Both the position numbers and the translations under genes were made by a program. The notes below the pieces were generated by a model that made no database searches, was not told the origin of the DNA, and saw only the letters and a list, made by a program, of their open reading frames with translations. 8,964 nt of DNA from an uncultured Collinsella sp. (lineage in GTDB: Bacteria > Actinomycetota > Coriobacteriia > Coriobacteriales > Coriobacteriaceae): positions 1-8,964 of the forward strand of contig UQEO01000079.1 in the NCBI GenBank assembly GCA_900540095.1. The letters are read 5' to 3'. The stretch's first letter is position 1; every line of letters begins with the position of its first letter. This document shows, one piece after another, positions 4,713 through 8,964 of this stretch.

Positions 4713-6863
4713 TTAGTACTGGCTCTCGTGCTTGCTAAAGAAGTCGAAGCGCGGGGGCAGCGGCTTTACGCGGTGCTCGCCGGGCTTCTCGCCCAGGCTC
4801 TCCACAAACTCGTCCGTGGAGGCAAAGATGTTGTCCCAGCTAAAGAAGGCGACCGGGTCGACGTCGAAGTACTCGCAGATGAGCTCGCAGCCGGCCGGGA
4901 CGATGCCGTGCATCAGGACGGTCGCCACACGCAGCTCGGTAAAGGCGTCGACCAGGGCCTGAGTCATGGCGGCGTTGGCCGGCTCGCCCTCGAGCTTGTT
5001 GGCGGCCTTGGAGGCATCGCTCCAGCGCTTGTTGGCGGCGCGCAGGTAGTCGTCGCACACGGCGAGCGCGCGGTGCGTCTCGAACTTGTACATGGCCTGC
5101 TCAAAGGCAAGGGCGGCCTGCTCGGCAGCCTCGACCACGGCAGCAGAGGCGGCGCCGGCCGGAATACAACCGTTGCGATAGGGGCTCTCGTCGCCCTCCT
5201 TGACGGCGACGCCGTAGAAGCAGCTGCGGGCCAGGCGGTTGAACACGCCGGTCAAAAGGGCGCTCTCCTTAAGAGCCGGGTCAATAACGCGCTTGTCGTC
5301 GCAGGCGCGCACCTCGTTGCCGTCCTTGTCCTTGCCGGTCACGCGCGTGTCATATGCCTTGGGGCTAAAGCTCACCGGCTTCTCGGACAGGCCGAGCGAC
5401 AGCCAATGCGCGCGCATCTGCTCGCAGGTGTAGTGGTTGAGCAGGTCGTCTGCCGGCGGGGGGGGGGGCTGCGGGGGCGGTGATGCCGCCTTGCCCATGT
5501 AGAGCAGGTGGTAGCAGGCGCTGACGGTGCTCTGCGTAAGGTCCCAACCCAGGGCCTCCCACATGGCGGTCTGCGCGATGCAGTAGAAATAGATGTTGTC
5601 CTGACCGATGAACTGGTAAATCTGAGCGTCGTCAGAGCACCACCAGTCGCGCCAGTCGAGCGAGCTGTGCTGGTAGGTGGGCGCGGGCACCTGCGTGGAG
5701 TCGGCGGCGGGCTCGCCCATGAGGGCGGCATCCTGGGCGGCGACACCCTCGGTCACGCCGGCGGCCTTGGCATCGCGTGCAAGCACGGTGCGGGTGTAGC
5801 TGATGGGCGCCCACAGGCTCTCGGGCCAGCACCAGCAGGTGACGTCGTTCACGCCGTCGACCTCGGGCACCGGAACGCCCCAGTCGATGTTGCCGGTGAT
5901 GCGGAAGGGCACGAGCGCCTTGCCGCTGCGGAAGCGCACGCCGCCGTTGGCGAGCACTGCGTGGGCATCGTCGCGCTCCTTCCAGCTGGGGAAGGTGACG
6001 GTAAAGCTGCTCTTGTTGCCCTCGGGCTCCAGCACGGTGTGTTCAGGAAGCTGATCCTCGACGGCATCGAAGGCCTCGCGGAACTTGTTCTGGATGTAGA
6101 GCTGGGCCGGTAGCAGCCACTCCTCCATAGTCTTGGAGACCACGGAGCGAACCTGCGGGTTCTGGGCGAGCTTGGCGGTATAGGTCTTCATAAAGTCGAG
6201 GTAGGCCGGCAGGTCAAAGTAGAGGTTGTCGACCGGGCGCAGCTCGGGCACCTCGCCGGTGAGCTGGCTCTTGGGCGCAATGAGCTCCTCGGGCTCAAAC
6301 TGGTGGCCCAGATCGCACTCGTCGGCATAAGCCTTCTCGGACTTGCAGCCCTGAATGGGGCAGCGGCCGATCACCTGGCGGCCGTTGAGGAACGTGCCGG
6401 CCTTGGCATCGTAGAACTGCAGCGTGGAGCGCTTGGAGATGGTGCCCTGCTCGTGCAGGCGCTCGATAATCTCGGCGGTCACCTCGTTGTGAATCTGTGC
6501 AGCCGGCTCAAGGCCCGAGCCGCCGTAGATATCGCAGCTGATGTTGTAGTTGTTGAGGGTCGCGGCCTGGCGGGAGTGATTGGACTCGACATACTCGCCG
6601 ATGGACTTGTCGTAGCCCTCGTTCTCCTTGAGCTTGCGGTAGCTCTCCATGATGGGCGAGCCGTAGCAGTCGGTGCCCGAGGTGAAGATGACGTTCTCGC
6701 GGCCCAGACGGTCGCGCAGGAAGCGGGCGAAGAAGTCGGCCGGGACAAAGACGCCGCCAACGTGGCCAAAGTGAAGGCCCTTGTTGCCGTAGGGCTCGCC
6801 GGCGGTGACGATGGCGCGGCGAGGCCAGCTGGGACGGTCGTTCATGGAGTATTTGGATGCCAT
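4713..6863 (-). CDS. metG: Methionyl-tRNA synthetase (class I)
   Basis: It charges tRNA-Met with methionine using ATP; an essential cytoplasmic enzyme. The 716-residue protein shows the class I nucleotide-binding motif as HFGH (31-34) within EPYGNKGLHFGHVGG, GTDCYGSP (63-70), a zinc-knuckle candidate C168, C173, C183, H187, GNIDWGVPVP, and FIGQDNIYFYC before the second ATP loop. The C-terminal half is the helical anticodon-binding domain. This belongs to the alternative subgroup in which KMSKS is written roughly G-K-K-A-S-S-S-S. Here that loop (456-473) reads MGKAASPPPQ followed by five prolines, inside a G-run, and is probably misread sequence. The start at 6863 has GAAGGAG four bases upstream; the longer frame to 6956 begins inside the promoter. 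It heads a probable two-gene operon with the m5C methyltransferase and diverges from the DUF3267 gene. Confidence 0.93.
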   Translation of the reverse strand: MASKYSMNDRPSWPRRAIVTAGEPYGNKGLHFGHVGGVFVPADFFARFLRDRLGRENVIFTSGTDCYGSPIMESYRKLKENEGYDKSIGEYVESNHSRQAATLNNYNISCDIYGGSGLEPAAQIHNEVTAEIIERLHEQGTISKRSTLQFYDAKAGTFLNGRQVIGRCPIQGCKSEKAYADECDLGHQFEPEELIAPKSQLTGEVPELRPVDNLYFDLPAYLDFMKTYTAKLAQNPQVRSVVSKTMEEWLLPAQLYIQNKFREAFDAVEDQLPEHTVLEPEGNKSSFTVTFPSWKERDDAHAVLANGGVRFRSGKALVPFRITGNIDWGVPVPEVDGVNDVTCWCWPESLWAPISYTRTVLARDAKAAGVTEGVAAQDAALMGEPAADSTQVPAPTYQHSSLDWRDWWCSDDAQIYQFIGQDNIYFYCIAQTAMWEALGWDLTQSTVSACYHLLYMGKAASPPPQPPPPPADDLLNHYTCEQMRAHWLSLGLSEKPVSFSPKAYDTRVTGKDKDGNEVRACDDKRVIDPALKESALLTGVFNRLARSCFYGVAVKEGDESPYRNGCIPAGAASAAVVEAAEQAALAFEQAMYKFETHRALAVCDDYLRAANKRWSDASKAANKLEGEPANAAMTQALVDAFTELRVATVLMHGIVPAGCELICEYFDVDPVAFFSWDNIFASTDEFVESLGEKPGEHRVKPLPPRFDFFSKHESQY
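5455..5480. repeat. G-rich tract over the metG KMSKS-equivalent loop
   Basis: Eleven consecutive G (5458-5468), then CT, then more G-rich bases. On the minus strand it gives PPPQPPPPP at residues 462-470 where ATP-loop lysine and serines are expected. The number of residues matches the recalled motif, so only substitutions toward G on the plus strand (A or T to G) are needed to explain it. Confidence 0.7.
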
Positions 6864-6867
6864 GGGA

Positions 6868-6874
6868 CTCCTTC
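6868..6874 (-). promoter_or_regulatory. Ribosome binding site that fixes the metG start
   Basis: On the minus strand GAAGGAG stands four bases before the ATG at 6863. The alternative ATG at 6956 has no such site, lies within the -10 promoter element and would add 31 arginine-rich residues unlike a synthetase N-terminus. Confidence 0.75.
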
Positions 6875-6944
6875 GCATATGGTGAGAGCGCGGCCGGGCG
6901 CGGGGCTCGGCGACGCGGTGGTCAATTCGTGCATATCGTTCGAC

Positions 6945-6955
6945 ATTATCGCACA
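6945..6955 (-). promoter_or_regulatory. Extended -10 promoter of metG
   Basis: On the minus strand TGTGCGATAAT is identical to the 11-mer before the DegV gene. GTCACG lies 17 bases upstream as a poor -35. Transcription would start near 6938, leaving a GC-rich leader of about 75 bases before metG. I do not see T-box conserved elements or a SAM riboswitch in that short leader. Confidence 0.45.
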
Positions 6956-6981
6956 TGCGGGCGGGTGCGTGACGGGGGCGC

Positions 6982-6987
6982 TATCCT
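6982..6987 (+). promoter_or_regulatory. Candidate -10 element placing the DUF3267 transcript start at its ATG
   Basis: TATCCT lies eight bases before the ATG at 6996, and no Shine-Dalgarno sequence stands between them, so the message could be leaderless, as is common in actinobacteria. The -35 region is poor. Confidence 0.35.
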
Positions 6988-6995
6988 AAGATGCT

Positions 6996-7565
6996 ATGAA
7001 TGAGATTTCCAACATACATGCGTTTGAAGACGAGGATTTCCTGCACGCCTGCTTTGTGTGGGGGATGGCCGTGCTTGGCGCATTTGCCGTGTGCCTGGTG
7101 CCGGTGTTTATGCTGCTGGGCGGGCCTGCGGACTTGGATGCGGCGGACGTGGGCGGCTGGACGGCCGTCTTGGGCTGGATAGTCGGCTTGGCTGCGATTT
7201 CGACGGCGTCATTTGCCGTGCACGAGTTGGTGCACGCGGTGTTTTTTAAGTTGCTGGCGCCTGCGGGCGCGCAGGTGACCTTTGGGGCGAATCGCGAGAC
7301 GGCGATGATTTATGCCTGCGCCGAGGGCGTGGTGTATTCGCGCCGGCGGTACATGGCGATTTGCCTGGCGCCGACGGTTGCTTTGACGGCGGCGTTTGCC
7401 TTGGGGTTTGCGTTCTCGGACTATCCGCTGCTGTGCTATCTGGCGGCCGGCTTGCATTTGTCGGGTTGCGTGGGCGACTGGTATTACGTGCGGACCATTC
7501 TGCGCGACCGTCGCATTGTCGCCTGCGAGGACACATCCTTTGGCGTGCGCTTTTTCGCAAGGTAG
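6996..7565 (+). CDS. DUF3267 family membrane protein, putative zincin-type metalloprotease
   Basis: The 189-residue protein has about four hydrophobic segments (roughly 17-42, 55-75, 117-140 and 142-165). At the end of the second lies HELVH (76-80), the HExxH zinc-binding signature with the catalytic glutamate E77. A later conserved-looking HLSGCVGDWYY (154-164) could supply the third zinc ligand, D161. This arrangement matches DUF3267, proposed from sequence to be an integral membrane zinc peptidase; no substrate is known to me. It sits alone, divergent from metG, with 62 bases before queH. The ATG at 6996 lacks a ribosome site; the out-of-frame ATG at 7000 does not give a comparable protein. 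It may be leaderless. Family assignment is good, activity is inferred. Confidence 0.82.
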   Translation: MNEISNIHAFEDEDFLHACFVWGMAVLGAFAVCLVPVFMLLGGPADLDAADVGGWTAVLGWIVGLAAISTASFAVHELVHAVFFKLLAPAGAQVTFGANRETAMIYACAEGVVYSRRRYMAICLAPTVALTAAFALGFAFSDYPLLCYLAAGLHLSGCVGDWYYVRTILRDRRIVACEDTSFGVRFFAR

Positions 7566-7575
7566 TCTTTTTGGG

Positions 7576-7608
7576 ATGATTTTTCTGGGACGGGGATGAA
7601 AAAATCAT
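7576..7608. repeat. 9-bp inverted repeat before queH
   Basis: ATGATTTTT (7576-7584) and AAAAATCAT (7600-7608) are exact reverse complements with a 15-base loop rich in G. The T-rich arm comes first and no T-run follows, so it is not a standard terminator. It ends just before the queH ribosome site and might be an operator or a leader hairpin. Confidence 0.45.
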
Positions 7609-7614
7609 TGCGGG

Positions 7615-7621
7615 GGAGGAG
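7615..7621 (+). promoter_or_regulatory. Ribosome binding site that fixes the queH start
   Basis: GGAGGAG ends immediately before the ATG at 7622, too close to serve it, but is six bases from the in-frame ATG at 7628. The start M-K-P-L-L-L at 7628 is therefore preferred. Confidence 0.7.
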
Positions 7622-7627
7622 ATGTTG

Positions 7628-8203
7628 ATGAAGCCGTTGCTGCTGCATGCTTGCTGCGCACCGTGCTCGCTGGAGCCGGTTCGCCTGCTGCGCGAAGAAG
7701 GGTTTGAGCCCACGATTTGCTGGACCAACCCCAATATTCAACCGCGCGATGAATGGCAGCGCCGCTTGGACGAGCTGCGCCGGTGGTGTGTCGATGGCGA
7801 CATCGAGCTCGTAGAGGCAGGGGAGGACCGCGATCGCTGGGAGACCGGCGTGGCACCGCTGGGTGCCGATCGGCCCCGTCGCTGTCGCACGTGCTATGCC
7901 TTGCGCTTGGCCGAGGCATGCCGCGTGGCCCAGGAACGCGGGTTTGAGTTTGTGGGCACGACGCTCGCCGTCTCGCCGTATCAGCTGTTCGAAACCTGTA
8001 ATGACGTGTTGGAGCGTCTAGCTGCCGCCCGCGGTCTCACCCCGGTCATTCGCGATTTTCGCCCGTATTACCCCGAGGCCACGCGTCGTTCGCGCGAGCT
8101 TGGCATGTATCGGCAGAATTACTGCGGTTGCCGATTCTCGGCCGTCGAGGCGGCCATGGACCGCGCCCGCATCCGCGACGAGCGCAAAGCCGCCAAAAAG
8201 TAG
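7628..8203 (+). CDS. queH: Epoxyqueuosine reductase QueH
   Basis: QueH reduces epoxyqueuosine at the wobble position of tRNAs with GUN anticodons to queuosine, replacing the cobalamin-dependent QueG. The 191-residue protein has the full cysteine set of the family: HACCAPC (C9, C10, C13), RRCRTC (C86, C89) and YRQNYCGC (C166, C168), which hold the iron-sulfur cluster and nearby iron. Other family marks are TTLAVSPYQ (111-119) and the FRPYYPEATRRSRELG segment (144-159). No membrane segment or signal peptide. It is followed 64 bases later by queA on the same strand, so the enzyme that makes its substrate is encoded next door; queA may also have its own promoter. No queD, queE, queC, queF or tgt is visible in the window. 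Confidence 0.93.
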   Translation: MKPLLLHACCAPCSLEPVRLLREEGFEPTICWTNPNIQPRDEWQRRLDELRRWCVDGDIELVEAGEDRDRWETGVAPLGADRPRRCRTCYALRLAEACRVAQERGFEFVGTTLAVSPYQLFETCNDVLERLAAARGLTPVIRDFRPYYPEATRRSRELGMYRQNYCGCRFSAVEAAMDRARIRDERKAAKK

Positions 8204-8225
8204 TTCATTTGGGACGTCAGCCTGC

Positions 8226-8231
8226 TAGGAT
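8226..8231 (+). promoter_or_regulatory. Possible -10 element of queA
   Basis: TAGGAT lies in the 64-base gap after queH, 42 bases before the queA start. No convincing -35 is seen, so readthrough from queH is equally possible. Confidence 0.25.
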
Positions 8232-8253
8232 GTAGAGCGGACTTTAGCAATAT

Positions 8254-8259
8254 AAGGAG
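8254..8259 (+). promoter_or_regulatory. Ribosome binding site that selects a GTG start for queA
   Basis: AAGGAG is eight bases before GTG at 8268 and 14 before the ATG at 8274. The spacing favours the GTG start, though the shorter start M-R-T-D-D-F resembles many QueA N-termini. Confidence 0.6.
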
Positions 8260-8267
8260 TATCCGAC

Positions 8268-8936
8268 GTGTCTATGCGTACCGATGATTTTGACTATAAC
8301 CTGCCCGAAGAGCTCATCGCCCAAGCGCCTGCCGAGCCGCGCGACTCCTGCCGCCTGCTGGTGGTGGATCGCAAGGGCTCCGAGACAGGAACGCCGCTGA
8401 AGCATGGCGGCACCGTTGAGCACCGCATCTTCCGCGACATCATCGACTATATCGAGCCGGGCGACGTGCTCGTCATCAACAAGACGCGCGTGATGCCGGC
8501 CCGCCTGATCGGTCGCAAGTCGGGCTCGGGTGGTGTGGTCGAGACGCTGCTGCTCAAGCGCCGCGAGGATGTTGACCCGTTGGGCCATGTTTGGGAGTGC
8601 CTGGTCAAGCCGGGTAAGCGCCTGAAGCCCGGTGCTCAGATTGAGTATCGCGCCGGTGGCGCCCATGCGCCCGAGGGGGCTCCCGTGGTGCTGACGGCTG
8701 AGGTCATCGACTTTGTCACCGATAGCCGCGGTGGCCGTCTGGTGCGCTTTGAGCCTGCCGGTTGCAATGCCGCCGGCGAGCCGCGCACGCTCGACGAGGC
8801 CATCCATGCGGCCGGTCACGTGCCACTGCCGCCCTACATTACCGATTACGAGGGCGACCCCGAGAAGTACCAGACCGTCTACGCCATGAAGGAAGAGCAC
8901 TCGGCTGCCGCTCCCACGGCGGGGCTGGACCTTTAG
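8268..8936 (+). CDS. queA: tRNA preQ1(34) S-adenosylmethionine ribosyltransferase-isomerase QueA (interrupted near the right edge)
   Basis: QueA transfers and isomerises the ribosyl part of S-adenosylmethionine onto preQ1 in tRNA, giving epoxyqueuosine. The N-terminal two-thirds is clear: DFDYNLPEELIAQAP (residues 6-20), RLLVVDRKG, the FRDIIDYIEPGDVLVINKTRV segment, ARLIGRK, and near the end YQTVYA followed by SAAAPTAGL. The family continues GLHFT and runs to about 340-360 residues. Here the frame gives G-L-D-L and then TAG at 8934-8936, followed by nine C bases. Downstream bases 8947-8964 encode Q-V-A-R-I-G, like the expected continuation, but in another frame. So this is a frame error at a C-run, most likely technical, and the true gene continues past the window. 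If real, the gene would be a truncated pseudogene and queuosine synthesis would fail despite queH. Confidence 0.9.
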   Translation: MSMRTDDFDYNLPEELIAQAPAEPRDSCRLLVVDRKGSETGTPLKHGGTVEHRIFRDIIDYIEPGDVLVINKTRVMPARLIGRKSGSGGVVETLLLKRREDVDPLGHVWECLVKPGKRLKPGAQIEYRAGGAHAPEGAPVVLTAEVIDFVTDSRGGRLVRFEPAGCNAAGEPRTLDEAIHAAGHVPLPPYITDYEGDPEKYQTVYAMKEEHSAAAPTAGLDL

Positions 8937-8945
8937 CCCCCCCCC
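8937..8945. repeat. Nine-base C-run disrupting queA
   Basis: Nine C follow directly after the premature TAG. The conserved GLHFT motif of QueA should be encoded at about 8922-8936. The bases before and after the run fit QueA, but in frames differing by one base, so an insertion or miscalled run is indicated. Confidence 0.7.
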
Positions 8946-8964
8946 ACAGGTTGCCCGGATCGGA

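Noticed and set aside
4677..6113. Open frames of 268 and 201 residues (and 228 residues at 6303-6989) on the plus strand
   Set aside because: All are antisense to metG, with alanine/glycine/valine-rich shadow composition.
6864..6940. T-box or SAM riboswitch in the metG leader
   Set aside because: The leader is only about 75 bases, GC-rich, and shows no T-box conserved sequence, antiterminator or terminator U-run.
8244..8900. 218-residue minus-strand frame
   Set aside because: Antisense to queA, which matches its family through the whole stretch.
18..8945. G/C homopolymers as phase-variable contingency tracts
   Set aside because: Phase-variable tracts normally sit in surface or restriction genes; these are broken by other bases and destroy conserved motifs of housekeeping enzymes, including an essential synthetase, so error is more likely.
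8957..8964. Last bases resemble the start of a common sequencing adapter (GATCGGA)
   Set aside because: Only seven bases match and they also fit the expected QueA continuation V-A-R-I-G, so chance is a sufficient explanation.
1..8964. CRISPR array, insertion sequence, prophage or defence island
   Set aside because: No regularly spaced repeats, transposase, integrase or known defence domain is present; the gene order is ordinary chromosomal housekeeping.

Overview
The window is a high-GC (roughly 60%) stretch of bacterial chromosome with densely packed housekeeping genes. The gene content and protein flavour suggest a gut actinobacterium of class Coriobacteriia, probably Collinsella or a close relative: a class III fructose-bisphosphatase, a single-copy-style DegV protein, an alternative methionyl-tRNA synthetase with a G-K-x-A-S loop, and QueH next to QueA. 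This is an inference from recalled families, not a search result. I see no tRNA, rRNA, CRISPR array, transposase, phage or plasmid gene.

Layout, left to right. (1) Positions 1-751, minus: the N-terminal third of a class III fructose-1,6-bisphosphatase, running off the left edge. (2) Positions 752-1071: a 320-base divergent control region with a perfect 10-bp inverted repeat in front of fbp and an extended -10 promoter in front of the next gene. (3) Positions 1072-1962, plus: a DegV-family fatty-acid-binding protein, followed by a strong, probably bidirectional terminator at about 2025-2060. (4) Positions 2071-3162, minus: a conserved beta/alpha-barrel protein of unknown function with long extra N- and C-terminal tails. 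(5) Positions 3355-3525, plus: a 56-residue single-pass membrane microprotein. (6) Positions 6863 down to 3550, minus: metG followed by an RNA cytosine-5 methyltransferase of the RsmB/NOP2 family, probably cotranscribed. (7) Positions 6996-7565, plus: a DUF3267 membrane zincin-like protein, divergent from metG. (8) Positions 7628-8936, plus: queH and queA, which together carry out the last two steps of queuosine synthesis on tRNA (QueA makes epoxyqueuosine, QueH reduces it).

Three groups act on tRNA or rRNA (metG, the m5C methyltransferase, queH-queA), so the right half has a translation theme. The rest is central metabolism and lipid handling.

The most striking property is probably technical. 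G/C homopolymer-rich patches replace conserved motifs in four genes: the fbp segment after GNHD, the barrel protein's GVVV strand, the KMSKS-equivalent loop of metG, and the GLHFT motif of queA. In queA the patch creates a stop and a frame change. Two of the four patches sit at or near the ends of the window. I read these as sequencing or assembly errors in a draft genome rather than biology, and I would not trust protein-level conclusions at those positions. I found no convincing undescribed multi-gene system; the best leads are the fbp operator, the membrane microprotein and the tailed barrel protein.
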